In this document: positions 1 through 9,565 of the stretch, one piece after another
How the letters are laid out: each line of letters opens with the position of its first letter
Position numbering within the stretch: position 1 is the first letter of the stretch
NCBI RefSeq assembly: GCF_000026045.1
Contig: NC_007426.1
Span: 372,001-436,000 of the forward strand
Origin: Natronomonas pharaonis DSM 2160
GTDB lineage: Archaea > Halobacteriota > Halobacteria > Halobacteriales > Haloarculaceae
Direction of reading: 5' to 3'
Length of the DNA: 64,000 nucleotides
Position numbers and translations under genes: made by a program
Notes under the pieces: generated by a model
Seen by the model: only the letters and a program-made list of their open reading frames with translations
Told to the model about the DNA's origin: nothing
Database searches by the model: none

Positions 1-900
1 CGCGCCGGCCGCGACATCGAGGTCGCCGGCGTCCTCGCCCAGCGCGCCCATGGCGGCCGACACGAGGACGGCATCCGCGAGGCACTCCCCGACGAGTTGG
101 CGTATCTCGGCCGCGTCCCCCCGCTTTCCGGGCTGGAAATTCCGGACCGACATCTCGGCCTTCAGATGGGCACTGAAGCGCCGATAGCCGACGAGACACT
201 GGCCGACGCCGCCGCCCACATCGACATCGAGCGACTCGTCGATATCGCGGCCGAGCCGCCACGGCCGGAGCCGTCACCCGAGCGGCCGGCAACCGATGTG
301 ACTGTCGCCGTCGCCGACGATAGCGCCTTCTGTTTCCGCTATCCGGCGACAATCGAGCGACTCCGCGAGCGCGCCGCGGTAACTACCTTCGCTCCGGTTG
401 CCGGCGACCCGGTGCCCGATTGTGATGGCGTCTATCTCCCAGGCGGCTACCCCGAACTCCATGCCGAGGCGCTTGCCGACGGCGACACCCTCGACGAACT
501 CGGCCGGCGGGCCGCTGACGGTCTGCCCGTCTTCGGCGAGTGCGGCGGGCTGATGGCGCTTTCGGAGACGCTGACAGACACGGACGACCGGACGTACGCG
601 ATGGCCGGCGTTCTCCCCGCCGACGTGCGGATGTGCGAGCGGTATCAGGCCCTCGACCACGTTGAACTGCGGGCAACCGACGAATCAGCCATCGCTTCCA
701 CGGACGAGCACCTGCGCGGCCACGAGTTCCACTACTCGACGGCCGACGTCGCCGCCGATGGGACCTTCGCCTTCGAACTTGAGCGCGGGGACGGTATCGC
801 GGACGGCCGCGAGGGGCTGGTTGAACACCGGACGCTCGGCACGTACGCTCACTTCCACGCCGACTCGGGGGTCTTCGACCGGTTCGTCGAGTCGCTTTGA
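1..900 (+). CDS. cbiA: Cobyrinate a,c-diamide synthase (CbiA/CobB), 3' part
   Basis: The reading frame is open from the first base, so the gene starts upstream of the window and only the last 299 codons are present. The segment GVLAQRAHGGRHEDGI near the start belongs to the end of the ATP-binding dethiobiotin-synthetase-like domain. The C-terminal half is a class I glutamine amidotransferase domain, with the nucleophile motif GECGGL at about nt 536-553 and GHEFHYS near nt 718-738. The family amidates the a and c carboxylates of cobyrinic acid in cobamide synthesis, using glutamine and ATP. The frame ends with TGA at 898-900. No other cobalamin gene is visible in the window, so its partners would lie upstream. 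Confidence 0.93.
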   Translation, partial: RAGRDIEVAGVLAQRAHGGRHEDGIREALPDELAYLGRVPPLSGLEIPDRHLGLQMGTEAPIADETLADAAAHIDIERLVDIAAEPPRPEPSPERPATDVTVAVADDSAFCFRYPATIERLRERAAVTTFAPVAGDPVPDCDGVYLPGGYPELHAEALADGDTLDELGRRAADGLPVFGECGGLMALSETLTDTDDRTYAMAGVLPADVRMCERYQALDHVELRATDESAIASTDEHLRGHEFHYSTADVAADGTFAFELERGDGIADGREGLVEHRTLGTYAHFHADSGVFDRFVESL

Positions 901-954
901 ATTTTGTTTGAGTCTCCGCAAACGGTAATACGGACCCACGCGTGCCGTCTCAAG

Positions 955-1866
955 ATGGCAACAAACGTGTCAACGAACACGCGATTGGGCTTTTTTGACC
1001 GCCTGAAGACCGGCTGGACCCTGACGAAAGACAGCCTCGGCGTCATCTCCGACCACCCGAAACTGCTCGTCTTCCCGCTTTTGGCCGGCATCTCGGCGGT
1101 CGTCTTCTTCGTATTGCTCTTTTTCCCGCTCCTCTTTGCCGAGGTTCTCGGTGGTGGCACGGAGTTTGTCGTTCTCTTCGTCCTGTATTTCCTGACTACG
1201 TTTGTCTCGACGTACTTTTCGGCGGCGCTCGTCTACGCGTCGAACGAGGCTTTCCACGGCCGCGAGCCCGGCATCAAAAAGAGCATGCGCGCTATCAACG
1301 ACCGGCTCGGGCCGATTGCCGTCTGGGCGATTATCTCCGCGACGGTTAGTGTCGTTCTCCGTGCCCTGGAGGATTCTGACAACCCGCTCGCATCGATTCT
1401 CGGGGCGCTTTTCGCCCTCGGCTGGTCGATTATGACCTTCTTTATCGTTCCCGTCATCGTCTTCGAGGACGTGTCGACGACCTCGATGTTCAAAGAGAGC
1501 GGTCGGACGTTCAAGGAGACGTGGGGCGAGACGCTCGGTGCCGGCTTCGGTATCTCGGCTATCGTCCTCGCTATCGGCCTCGTGTTTGTCGCCGCCGCGG
1601 TTGCGCTGGCCGCACCGGTCGCGGCGGCGTTCCCCGGCGCTGGCATCGCTCTCGGTGTCGTCCTCGTCCTCCTTGCGGTCGTTTTTACCTATCTGCTCAG
1701 TCAGACCATCTGGGGCGTCGCAAAGACCGCCCTCTACGTTTACGCGAAGGAAGGCGTCGAGCCGTCGCAGTTCGACAACTTCGATTTCGAGACGCTCGGC
1801 GGCCGGACAGAACAGCAAGCCACACCCGGCAGCGGAACCGACACACCGACGACGGTTCGGGAGTAG
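955..1866 (+). CDS. Multi-pass membrane protein, DUF6159-like
   Basis: A 303-residue integral membrane protein. It opens with a short cytosolic stretch (GFFDRLKTGWTLTKDSL), followed by about six hydrophobic segments and a hydrophilic Thr/Gly/Glu-rich tail. The segment FFIVPVIVFEDVSTTSMFK lies in the middle. I associate this pattern with the DUF6159 family of uncharacterised archaeal and bacterial membrane proteins; no function is known to me. I chose the ATG at 955, although the frame is open from a TTG at 904, because the family starts near this point. It converges on a shorter protein with a similar central motif at 1876-2595, which looks like a divergent relative. Confidence 0.7.
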   Translation: MATNVSTNTRLGFFDRLKTGWTLTKDSLGVISDHPKLLVFPLLAGISAVVFFVLLFFPLLFAEVLGGGTEFVVLFVLYFLTTFVSTYFSAALVYASNEAFHGREPGIKKSMRAINDRLGPIAVWAIISATVSVVLRALEDSDNPLASILGALFALGWSIMTFFIVPVIVFEDVSTTSMFKESGRTFKETWGETLGAGFGISAIVLAIGLVFVAAAVALAAPVAAAFPGAGIALGVVLVLLAVVFTYLLSQTIWGVAKTALYVYAKEGVEPSQFDNFDFETLGGRTEQQATPGSGTDTPTTVRE

Positions 1867-1875
1867 TGCCGCGTT

Positions 1876-2595
1876 TCAGCCGACAAACCCGTCTTCGGTC
1901 GCCGCTTGCGCGTACGTCGATGCCCGCCATGCGGCGTCCAGCGCGGCGGTGACAACCGCGCCGACCACGGCCACAGCGAGCACTGCGCCGCCGACAAATT
2001 CGTCGACACCACCTCGGACGACGACGCCGGGGATGGCAACGACGGCCGCGGCGGCGAATGTCGCTGCCGTTCCTCTGTAGAGAAGCCGCTGGCGTCCGGG
2101 GTTCGGAACGACACGGTTCGCACGCTCGACCGCCGCCGGCAGCCGCGGCGCATCGAGCAGCAGCGCCGGAACAACGTAGGGACCACAGCCCGCCGCCACC
2201 TCCGTTCTCGATACGTCGGCCTCGTCGAGCAGCCGTTCGGCGAGCCGGTCGACGACAGCGACGCGCGTCTTGCACCACCGATAGATATCGACTCGGTGGC
2301 GGCGCAGGGCCGCGTTCGTCGCCCCGGCCGAGACGGAGCGTCCGCGCGCCCGGTGACCGACGATGTAGGCGATTGCGGCACCGGCTGGCACCCACAGCAC
2401 CGCCGCGAGGGCGACGGCAACCACACCGATGCCAAGCGAAAGCAGCCCGCCAAGCAGTTCGGACCCGGCCGCAGCCGCCGGGGTGAGCGCCGCCGCGAGC
2501 AGCCAGCCGCCGAGAACGACCGCTCCAACGAGCACCACCGCGAGTAGCGTCCACGCCAGCGCCAGCGGCGACCGGAGGTACAGACGGACGCTCAT
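1876..2595 (-). CDS. Hypothetical membrane protein, possible relative of the DUF6159-like neighbour
   Basis: A 239-residue protein, rich in Ala, Val and Leu, with two hydrophobic segments near the N-terminus (about residues 14-36 and 48-75), a basic cytosolic middle section and two more hydrophobic segments near the C-terminus (about residues 172-215). The stretch YVVPALLLDAPRLPAAVERA resembles the VPVIVFEDVSTTSMFKES segment of the convergent gene at 955-1866, so the two may be related. The genes end 9 bp apart. No enzymatic motif is visible. The start is an ATG just after an AT-rich stretch. The frame and the haloarchaeal composition support a real gene; its function is unknown. Confidence 0.62.
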   Translation of the reverse strand: MSVRLYLRSPLALAWTLLAVVLVGAVVLGGWLLAAALTPAAAAGSELLGGLLSLGIGVVAVALAAVLWVPAGAAIAYIVGHRARGRSVSAGATNAALRRHRVDIYRWCKTRVAVVDRLAERLLDEADVSRTEVAAGCGPYVVPALLLDAPRLPAAVERANRVVPNPGRQRLLYRGTAATFAAAAVVAIPGVVVRGGVDEFVGGAVLAVAVVGAVVTAALDAAWRASTYAQAATEDGFVG

Positions 2596-2645
2596 TGCTC
2601 CGACAGACGCCCGACAGCGTAAAAAATCCCCGCCGACACGGCCGG

Positions 2646-4697
2646 TCAGAACTCCTCGTCGGGGGAGGGAACGCCCTCGTTCGGGTCCTCGAGGCCGTCG
2701 AAGGTCTCTCGTAGCTCCCGTATCCGGTCGCGGATGTCGGCCGCTAGCTCGAATTCGAGGTTGTCAGCGGCCTCCTGCATCCGGGTTTCGAGCCGTTCGA
2801 TGAGCTGTTCGGCCTCGTCGACCGTATCCGGCGCTACGTCTGCGACCCCGTCGGTGTCTGTCGACGAACCGGGCAGGTTCGTCTCGCTGACGGGCTTTTC
2901 GATGGTGCGTGGCTCGTGGCCGTGCTCGGCGTTGAACTCGCGTTGAATCTCCCGGCGACGTCTGGTCTCTTCGATTGCCGCCGCCATCGAGTCGGTCGTC
3001 TCGTCGGCATAGAGGACGACGCTGCCCTCGACGTTCCGTGCCGCCCGGCCCATCGTCTGGACGAGCGTCGTCTCCGAGCGGAGAAAGCCCTCCTGGTCGG
3101 CATCGAGGATAGCGACGAGGCTGACCTCGGGGATGTCGAGCCCTTCGCGCAGGAGGTTGATGCCGACGAGCACCTGAATCTCGCCGAGTCGGAGCGAACG
3201 GACGAGCTCGTGGCGTTCGAGGGTGTCGGTCTCGTCGTGCATATACGCGACATCGACGCCGGCGTTCTCCAGATACTCTGTGAGGTCTTCGGCCATCCGC
3301 TTTGTCAGCGTCGTCACGAGTACGCGTTCGTCCTCGGGTGTCGCCTGAATGCGCTCGATGAGGTCTTCGACCTGCTTTTCGGCCGGCTCGACCTCGATGT
3401 CCGGGTCGACGAGGTATGTCGGCCGGACAATCTGCTCGACGACCTGCTCGGAGTGGTCCCGCTCGTAGTCGCCGGGCGTCGCCGAAACGTAGAGCGTACG
3501 GTCGGTTTTTGCCTCGAACTCCTCGAATTTCAGCGGCCGGTTGTCGTAGGCGGTCGGCAGACGGAAGCCGTTCTCGACGAGCGACTCCTTGCGGGAGCGG
3601 TCGCCCTCGAATTGGCCCTTTATTTGGGGAATTGTCTGGTGTGACTCGTCGATGACGGTCAGAAAGCCGTCCGGGAAGTAATCAAGCAGCGTGTAGGGCG
3701 GCTCTCCCGTCTCCCGGTCGGACATGTGGACCGAGTAGTTCTCGATGCCAGAACAGTGGCCGGTTTCCTGCAGCATCTCGATGTCGAACGTCGTCCGTTC
3801 TTCGATGCGCTGGGCGGCGACGAGGTCGCCCTGCCGTTCGAAGTAGTCGATGCGGTCTTCGAGGAGCCCCTCGATTTCTTCGATAGCGGTTTCGAGCCGC
3901 CTGTCGGGAACCGAGTAGTGCTCTGCGGGGTGAATCAGTGTCGCAGGCTCTTCGGAGACAACCTCGCCGTCGACGATATCGACCTTCAGCAGCCGGTCGA
4001 TTTCGTCGCCCCAAAACTCCACGCGGACGGCGTGGCGACCGTACATCGGATAGATTTCGACCGTGTCGCCGCGAACACGGAACGTACCCTGCTGGAAGTC
4101 GACGTCGTTGCGCTCGTAGTTCAGTTCAACGAGCGCCGAAAGCAGGTCCTCGCGGCTCCGCTCGTCGCCGGCTTCGAGCCGTAGGGCCATCTCCTCGTAG
4201 TTGGCCGGGTCACCGAGGCCGTAGATGGCTGACACCGACGCGACGACGATGACGTCGTCGCGGGTCAGAAGCGACCGTGTCGCCGAGTGTCGCAGCCGCT
4301 CTATCTCCTCGTTTATCGACATGTCCTTGTCGATGTAGGTGTCGGTCTGTTCGACGTAGGCCTCGGGCTGGTAGTAGTCGTAGTAGGATACAAAATATTC
4401 TACTGCATTATCCGGGAACAGCTCCCGGAACTCCTCGTACAACTGCGCCGCAAGCGTCTTGTTGTGTGCCAACACGAGTGTCGGCTGCTGAAGCTCTTCG
4501 AGCACCCACGAGACGGTGTTCGTCTTCCCGGAGCCGGTGACGCCGAGGAGGGTCTGCTTTTCGGCCCCCGACTCGAAGCCGGCGACCAACGTCTCGATGG
4601 CGTCGGGCTGGTCGCCGGCCGGCTCGAACGGCGCGTCGACGGAAAGCGGGCGGTCGAGGTCCGGCCGGTCCGGTTGGAGCGGCCCGGTGTCGGTCAT
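2646..4697 (-). CDS. uvrB: UvrABC excision nuclease subunit B
   Basis: A 683-residue protein of normal UvrB length. UvrB verifies damage and loads UvrC in nucleotide excision repair. Visible motifs are the Walker A loop GVTGSGKT (about residues 52-59), the damage-probing beta-hairpin region around [10 protein letters not shown], the helicase motif VIDESH, the late helicase motifs around [14 protein letters not shown] and QTMGRAARN, and a C-terminal UVR domain (about residues 640-675). I chose the ATG at 4697; an in-frame GTG at 4721 would add eight residues that do not fit the family. Haloarchaea carry bacterial-type uvrABC, so this is expected. uvrA and uvrC are not in the window, and the gene appears to stand alone. 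Confidence 0.97.
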   Translation of the reverse strand: MTDTGPLQPDRPDLDRPLSVDAPFEPAGDQPDAIETLVAGFESGAEKQTLLGVTGSGKTNTVSWVLEELQQPTLVLAHNKTLAAQLYEEFRELFPDNAVEYFVSYYDYYQPEAYVEQTDTYIDKDMSINEEIERLRHSATRSLLTRDDVIVVASVSAIYGLGDPANYEEMALRLEAGDERSREDLLSALVELNYERNDVDFQQGTFRVRGDTVEIYPMYGRHAVRVEFWGDEIDRLLKVDIVDGEVVSEEPATLIHPAEHYSVPDRRLETAIEEIEGLLEDRIDYFERQGDLVAAQRIEERTTFDIEMLQETGHCSGIENYSVHMSDRETGEPPYTLLDYFPDGFLTVIDESHQTIPQIKGQFEGDRSRKESLVENGFRLPTAYDNRPLKFEEFEAKTDRTLYVSATPGDYERDHSEQVVEQIVRPTYLVDPDIEVEPAEKQVEDLIERIQATPEDERVLVTTLTKRMAEDLTEYLENAGVDVAYMHDETDTLERHELVRSLRLGEIQVLVGINLLREGLDIPEVSLVAILDADQEGFLRSETTLVQTMGRAARNVEGSVVLYADETTDSMAAAIEETRRRREIQREFNAEHGHEPRTIEKPVSETNLPGSSTDTDGVADVAPDTVDEAEQLIERLETRMQEAADNLEFELAADIRDRIRELRETFDGLEDPNEGVPSPDEEF

Positions 4698-4778
4698 GGT
4701 TGTGACTAGTGGCTCGAACACTTGAGACGTGTGCTTGCGGCGGATGCACGGGGCCTGCGGTGAACGCGCGGTACCGAG

Positions 4779-5594
4779 CTAGTCAATGAGCCCGTAGCCG
4801 CGCTTGAACAGGTAGATATCGAGGACGATGACCGCAGCGGTCAGCCCGCTCAGGACCGCAAGCGATGCCAGTGGGTCGACTTCCTGATACCCGAGGAAGC
4901 CGTATCGGACGCCATTCACCATGTACACCATCGGATTCAAAAGCGAAAGCGTCCGGTACAGCGGCGGCAGTATCTCCAGCGAGTAGAAGACGGCCCCGAA
5001 AAACACCAGCGGCCGCAGGATGAACTGGTTCATGACGGTCAAATCGTCGAAGTCCTCGGCGACGAGGCCGCCGATGACGCCGAGCGAGGCAAAAAGCAAC
5101 GGCACGACGACCATGAACGCCGCGAGATACAGCGGCTCATTGACCGGCACAGTGGTGAACACGAGGCCGACAGCGACGATGATGAGGCCGACGATGATGC
5201 CACGGAGCGCGGCGGCGAAGACGTACGCGAGCACCATCGACGAGTAGGAAAGCGGCGCGGTCAGCGTTTCGTGGATATACTCGTTCCAGCGACCGTGGAA
5301 AATCGAGAAGGAAGCGTTTTCGAAGGCGTTTGAGATGGCTCCGAGCACAACGAGCCCCGGAAGCAAGAAAACGATGTAATCGAACCCGGCGATGTCGTCG
5401 ATACGCTGGCCGAGGATGACACCGAAGACGGCGAAGTACAGCACGTTGGTGATAGCCGGCGGTGCGAAGGTGTTCCGCGGCCGACGGACGAACCGGAGGA
5501 TTTCCCGCCGCAGCAGCGACCGGAAGCCGACGCCGAAGACACCGCCAGGGCCGGCTCGTCCGGCGTCGGCGTCTGTCGCGGCGTCGCCGCTCAC
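4779..5594 (-). CDS. ABC-2 type transporter permease
   Basis: A 271-residue membrane protein with a hydrophilic N-terminus and about six transmembrane segments. It contains the pattern of ABC-2 exporters: a conserved loop around NAFENASFSIFHGRW and the later RPLVFFGAVFYSLEILPP. It is translationally coupled to the ATPase gene upstream (start codon overlaps the ATPase stop by 4 bp, ATGA), so the two form an exporter of the drug, polyketide or polysaccharide type. The substrate cannot be read from the sequence. Confidence 0.92.
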   Translation of the reverse strand: MSGDAATDADAGRAGPGGVFGVGFRSLLRREILRFVRRPRNTFAPPAITNVLYFAVFGVILGQRIDDIAGFDYIVFLLPGLVVLGAISNAFENASFSIFHGRWNEYIHETLTAPLSYSSMVLAYVFAAALRGIIVGLIIVAVGLVFTTVPVNEPLYLAAFMVVVPLLFASLGVIGGLVAEDFDDLTVMNQFILRPLVFFGAVFYSLEILPPLYRTLSLLNPMVYMVNGVRYGFLGYQEVDPLASLAVLSGLTAAVIVLDIYLFKRGYGLID

Positions 5595-6538
5595 TGGACC
5601 ACCCCCAGCTCCTCGGCCTCCTCGCCCGGACGGGTCATGTCGACGAAGACCTCCTCCAGCGAGGCGCGCCGGATGTCGAGGTCGAGGACCTCGTGGCCCT
5701 GCCGTTCGAGCGTCCGCAGCAGCGCCGGTGCGGCGCTGCTGCCGCCCTGTGCGGTGACGACGAGCGTGTCGCCGTCGAGGCGTGCTTCGACGAGCCCGTC
5801 GATATCGATCTCCGGGACCGTCGTCGGTGTGTCCGCAAGCCGAATGTATAGCTGGTCGGTCCCACGGTCCCGGAGGTCGTCGGGGGTGGCGACCTCGACG
5901 ATGCTGCCTGAGTCGACGATGGCGACCCGGTCACAGAGCCGTTCGGCCTCCTCGATGTAGTGGGTGGTCAGCAGGATTGTCGTCCCACCGGCGTTGAGCT
6001 GTTCGATGACGCGCCACAGCTCCCGGCGGAGCTGGACATCGACGCCCGCGGTCGGCTCATCAAGGATGAGCAGGTCGGGGTCGGTGACGAGCGCCCGGGC
6101 CAAGAGGAACCGCCGCTTCATCCCGCCGGAGAGCCAGTCGAACCGCGTCTCCCGCTTGTCCCAGATGCCGACCGTCTGCAGCGCTTCTGCGGCCCGCTCT
6201 TCGGCTTCCCCCCGAGGAACGCCGTGATAGCCGGCTTTGTGCTCTAAGACCTCGTGAATCGGGAAGAAGCGGTCGACGTTGAACTCCTGTGGGGCGAGGC
6301 CGATGCGGTCTCTGGCCTCCTGGTAGTCGTCTTCGACATCGAAACCGAACACTTCCGCTGTCCCGCCGTCTCTGCGGACGAGCCCGACGAGAATATTGAT
6401 GAACGTCGTCTTCCCTGCACCGTTCGGCCCGAGCAGCCCGAAAAACTCCCCACGGTCGACCTCGAAAGAGAGCCCATCGAGCGCGTCGACATCGCCGTAC
6501 GACTTGCGGAGCTCGTCGGCGCGTATCGCAGGTTCCAT
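5591..6538 (-). CDS. ABC transporter ATP-binding protein (ABC-2 exporter partner)
   Basis: A 315-residue ATPase with Walker A GPNGAGKT, the Q-loop in LAPQEFN, signature LSGGMKRR, Walker B LLILDEP and the switch histidine in LLTTHY. The C-terminal 80 residues form the extra domain common to multidrug-type exporter ATPases (DrrA/CcmA-like). I chose the ATG at 6538. The same frame stays open for another 477 bp upstream, but that part is the shadow of the ribonuclease gene and is Arg/Ser-rich. It overlaps the downstream permease by 4 bp, so the pair is an operon. Confidence 0.95.
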   Translation of the reverse strand: MEPAIRADELRKSYGDVDALDGLSFEVDRGEFFGLLGPNGAGKTTFINILVGLVRRDGGTAEVFGFDVEDDYQEARDRIGLAPQEFNVDRFFPIHEVLEHKAGYHGVPRGEAEERAAEALQTVGIWDKRETRFDWLSGGMKRRFLLARALVTDPDLLILDEPTAGVDVQLRRELWRVIEQLNAGGTTILLTTHYIEEAERLCDRVAIVDSGSIVEVATPDDLRDRGTDQLYIRLADTPTTVPEIDIDGLVEARLDGDTLVVTAQGGSSAAPALLRTLERQGHEVLDLDIRRASLEEVFVDMTRPGEEAEELGVVQ

Positions 6539-6611
6539 ACGAAACAGAGGGGTTCGGACGCGGTTAAGAACACGGAAACGGACGGCAGCAACGCCGACGA
6601 GCGGCCGGCGG

Positions 6612-7997
6612 CTATAGCGCCTTTTTGATTGCGGCGGCGACCTCGCGGGCCCGCTCGGCAAGCGGCTCGGAGATCTCGCCGGCCTCGACGGCCGCATCGA
6701 GTTCGTCGTCGTCGACGCGGCGAACGTCGCCGTCCGGCCCCTTGACGACATCGACGTGGAGGTCGACATACCGGACCGTATCGGGAAACACCTCCAGCGG
6801 CGTACAGATGTTGACGTAGGTGCCGCGGCGCTCGCCGTCGGCGCTGCAGTAGACCGTCGGATACCACCACCGCCCCTCGACGAACGTCGTCGTCGCGATG
6901 TCGCCGGCCTCCCGCTTGACGCCGATGGCATCGTATGTGCCGCCGCCTGACATCTCCCGCTCGACCGTAATCGACTCCGCTTCGGGGTCGCGGTCAGTGA
7001 CCTCGCCGCGGCCAAGCGAGATGGTCCGGCCGTCGGGCTTGCCGTGGCTGATGGTCACGTCGTCGCCTTCGGTGGGGCCGAACTGCCGAGTGACGACATC
7101 GAAGGGGAACGCCCCGTCCGGCTCACACAGCGCCTCGGCGAAGTCGACGGCGGCGCTGGCGGCCGTTGTCGCCGCTTTGGTCCGGTGGTGGCCGGGCATC
7201 GTTGTCTCAATTTGTCGTCGATACTCGTCGAGTTCGAAGCGGCTCTCGCGGCCGAAAAGCAGCCACGCGCCGGCTTGCGGGGCGACGATTCGCCCCGGCT
7301 CGTCGCGGTCGGCATCGACGACGGCCTCCATTACCGTCTCGGCCCGGTCCGAGGCTCGGCGCAGCGCTGCCTCCATCGCCTCAAGCGAGGCGTCGTCAGC
7401 GGCCCGCGACCAGTTCGGTGTCCATCCCTCCGGCGGGTCGACGGGAAGGAGGTCGGCCATGCGGGCGGTTTCGCTCAGTCCGCCCTCGCTGCCGCGTCGG
7501 AGTTCGACGAGCCCGCCGGGAATTCGCAGGGCTGTCGCAAGCGACGGACGGGCGTCGCCCCACGGCGGCTCCGGGCTGGCAACCTGTACCCGGTAGCTGT
7601 CGCCTTCGTCGACGTAGCCCTCGACACGATTGTACGGGAGGAACCCCTCCACGGAGTCGCCGTCGACGGTTCCGAGGTCGACCACTGCGCCGGACCCGAG
7701 CGTCTCGGTGACCTCGCCGTAGAAGACGGCTCCACGGGGGGCCGGGTCGGTCCAGCGGAAGGTATCGCGGCCGAGCGCCGAGAGGGTCTCACCGACAGCG
7801 TCGACGGCGTCGGCCGTCCCCGCGATGCCGGCACCGAGCCGGTCGTCGCTCGTCCGGACGGTCGCGTCGGCGACCGCGACCGGAAACGACGCCTCGAAGC
7901 GCCGCTGAATCGGCGGCGAGGCCTGGACGATGTCGTACTCCCCGCCGAGCAGTTCGGTGAGCGCCGTCGTGTAGATGCCGCGGACCCGGACGTTCAT
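6612..7997 (-). CDS. FAU-1 family ribonuclease (RNase E/G-like, DUF402 domain)
   Basis: A 461-residue protein. Residues about 95-150 look like an S1-type beta-barrel (GAVFYGEVTETLGSGAVVDL), as in RNase E/G and archaeal FAU-1. The C-terminal third is a DUF402-like domain with VEGRWWYPTVYCSADGE and the acidic YVDLHVDVVKGPDG motif. FAU-1 proteins of hyperthermophiles bind AU-rich RNA and have been described as ribonucleases acting on 5S rRNA precursors; the same role here is inferred. Its start codon overlaps by 4 bp the stop of the small gene at 7994-8368, so they are co-transcribed. Confidence 0.85.
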   Translation of the reverse strand: MNVRVRGIYTTALTELLGGEYDIVQASPPIQRRFEASFPVAVADATVRTSDDRLGAGIAGTADAVDAVGETLSALGRDTFRWTDPAPRGAVFYGEVTETLGSGAVVDLGTVDGDSVEGFLPYNRVEGYVDEGDSYRVQVASPEPPWGDARPSLATALRIPGGLVELRRGSEGGLSETARMADLLPVDPPEGWTPNWSRAADDASLEAMEAALRRASDRAETVMEAVVDADRDEPGRIVAPQAGAWLLFGRESRFELDEYRRQIETTMPGHHRTKAATTAASAAVDFAEALCEPDGAFPFDVVTRQFGPTEGDDVTISHGKPDGRTISLGRGEVTDRDPEAESITVEREMSGGGTYDAIGVKREAGDIATTTFVEGRWWYPTVYCSADGERRGTYVNICTPLEVFPDTVRYVDLHVDVVKGPDGDVRRVDDDELDAAVEAGEISEPLAERAREVAAAIKKAL

Positions 7998-8368
7998 AGC
8001 TCGTCGCGGTCGGCGGCAAACCGGACGCGGTCGTGGACGGTCGGCCCGAGCGTCAACTCGACCACCGACTCCGAGAGCACCCGCCCGTCTTCGACGTACG
8101 CACCCCAGCCGTCGAACTTGATGTATCCACGGAGCTCGTCGGCGTGGGTGTAGAGGTCGACGTATTCGAGCCCGTGTTCGGGGGAGTCAGCCGACGAGTG
8201 AGCCATGTCCATATCCGAGTAGACGGTATCGAGGCCCTCGAAGAACGCCTCGATGTCATCGGCGGCCTCGGCAGTCGACTCGGTGACTGCCGTCGAGATA
8301 TCGGCTATCTCGTCGGTGTCGAGGCCGGCGTCTCGCAGCGCCGCCTGCGTTCGCTGGTCGAAGTGCAT
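7994..8368 (-). CDS. Conserved haloarchaeal protein (DUF7532-like)
   Basis: A 124-residue, very acidic soluble protein beginning MHFDQRTQAALRDAGL. The N-terminal half is helical, the C-terminal half is probably beta-rich (LRGYIKFDGWGAYVEDGRVL). No signal peptide or catalytic motif is seen. It is the first gene of a two-gene operon with the FAU-1 type ribonuclease (4 bp overlap), which suggests a role linked to RNA or translation, but this is inference from context only. I believe it matches the haloarchaeal family DUF7532; that name needs checking. Confidence 0.72.
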   Translation of the reverse strand: MHFDQRTQAALRDAGLDTDEIADISTAVTESTAEAADDIEAFFEGLDTVYSDMDMAHSSADSPEHGLEYVDLYTHADELRGYIKFDGWGAYVEDGRVLSESVVELTLGPTVHDRVRFAADRDEL

Positions 8369-8485
8369 ACGCCGGCTTCGGCGCGGACGGTTGAAAGCGT
8401 CCCGGCTTCGAGCCGGCTGGCAGACCGACCTCCGAGCCGGTGGCTGAGCCAAAAGATTACCAGCATGCCGGCCGACGCATTCAGC

Positions 8486-9544
8486 ATGAAGGACCCGGTA
8501 GAAGCACGGGCCGACACCGACGAGGACCTCTACGATGTCGCCGACTGGGAGCCCCGGACCGCCCTCGACCGGCTGGCGATTCGGACCTATCAGGGTGCCA
8601 TCCGGGCGAGCCGGCGACTGCTCGTTTTCCTCGGGTTCGTCGTCCTTTTTGTCATCATAGCCCTCAGCGGCGCTGGCGGGCTCATCCTTGAGGACCCGTT
8701 CGTGCTCGGACTCGCCGCCCTCTCGGTCGTCCCGGCGGCGCTTCTGGCTGCATACATCTACCGCGCCGACATCACGACCAGAGAGCCGCTGTCGCTGCTG
8801 TTGGCGACGTTCATCCTCGCAGTGCTCTTTGCCGGCTTTGCGGCCATCATTAACACCGCGTTCATCTTCCTCCAACTGCTCCCGTTTTTCGGACTCGTGC
8901 TGTTTTTCTATCTGGTCGTCGGCCCCGTCGAGGAGTCGGTGAAGCTGCTGGCGGTGTGGCTGTATCCCTATCGGGACGCGCGGTTTGATTCGGTCGTCGA
9001 CGGGGCCGTCTACGGGGCCGTCGCCGGCCTTGGCTTTGCGGCCATCGAGAACGTCCTCTACATCACACAGAACCTCCAGACACCGGCGATGGTGCTGGCG
9101 ACGGCGTCGGCGAACCTGCTGGCCGATTTTACCGAAACGCTGGCAGCCGGCGGCGAGATTACGGCCATCCGTGGGCTTGCGGGGCCGGGGCACGTCATCT
9201 ATTCGGCCTTCGCAGGCTACTATCTCGGGTTGGCGAAGTTCAACCGTGAGAACGCCGGCCCTATCGTCGCAAAGGGGTTGTTGATTGCGGCGTTCATCCA
9301 CGCGACATACAACACGCTTGTCGGCATCATTCCGGGGGTGGCGAGTCTGCTCGTTCCCGGGGTCCCGGTGCTCGTGCTGTTTTTCGGCTTTGTCGTTATT
9401 TACCAAGGTCTCTTCCTGTATCTGCTCTACCGGAAGCTCAAGCGCTACGAGGGGGCCTACCGACGCGGCCACGACGGACAGCACCGGGCGGTCGCATTCG
9501 AGTCTGAACTAACGGAGTTCGACCCGGACTCGGGACAAAAATAG
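8486..9544 (+). CDS. prsW: PrsW-family intramembrane metalloprotease
   Basis: A 352-residue protein with a cytosolic N-terminus and about eight transmembrane segments. The glutamate motif PVEESVK (about nt 8926-8946), the later AAIENVLY, and histidines in GHVIYSAF and FIHATYN match the metal-binding motifs of PrsW/CAAX-type membrane proteases. PrsW of Bacillus cuts an anti-sigma factor; since archaea lack that system, the substrate here is unknown. I chose the ATG at 8486; an ATG at 8465 in the same frame would add seven residues. The gene stands alone, divergent from the DUF7532-like gene. Confidence 0.86.
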   Translation: MKDPVEARADTDEDLYDVADWEPRTALDRLAIRTYQGAIRASRRLLVFLGFVVLFVIIALSGAGGLILEDPFVLGLAALSVVPAALLAAYIYRADITTREPLSLLLATFILAVLFAGFAAIINTAFIFLQLLPFFGLVLFFYLVVGPVEESVKLLAVWLYPYRDARFDSVVDGAVYGAVAGLGFAAIENVLYITQNLQTPAMVLATASANLLADFTETLAAGGEITAIRGLAGPGHVIYSAFAGYYLGLAKFNRENAGPIVAKGLLIAAFIHATYNTLVGIIPGVASLLVPGVPVLVLFFGFVVIYQGLFLYLLYRKLKRYEGAYRRGHDGQHRAVAFESELTEFDPDSGQK

Positions 9545-9565
9545 CGGCGCTGAGACGGCGGCAGG

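Noticed and set aside
7994-9484. Long minus-strand extension of the DUF7532-like gene
   Set aside because: The part above 8368 is antisense to the PrsW-like gene; the family start and spacing fit the ATG at 8368.
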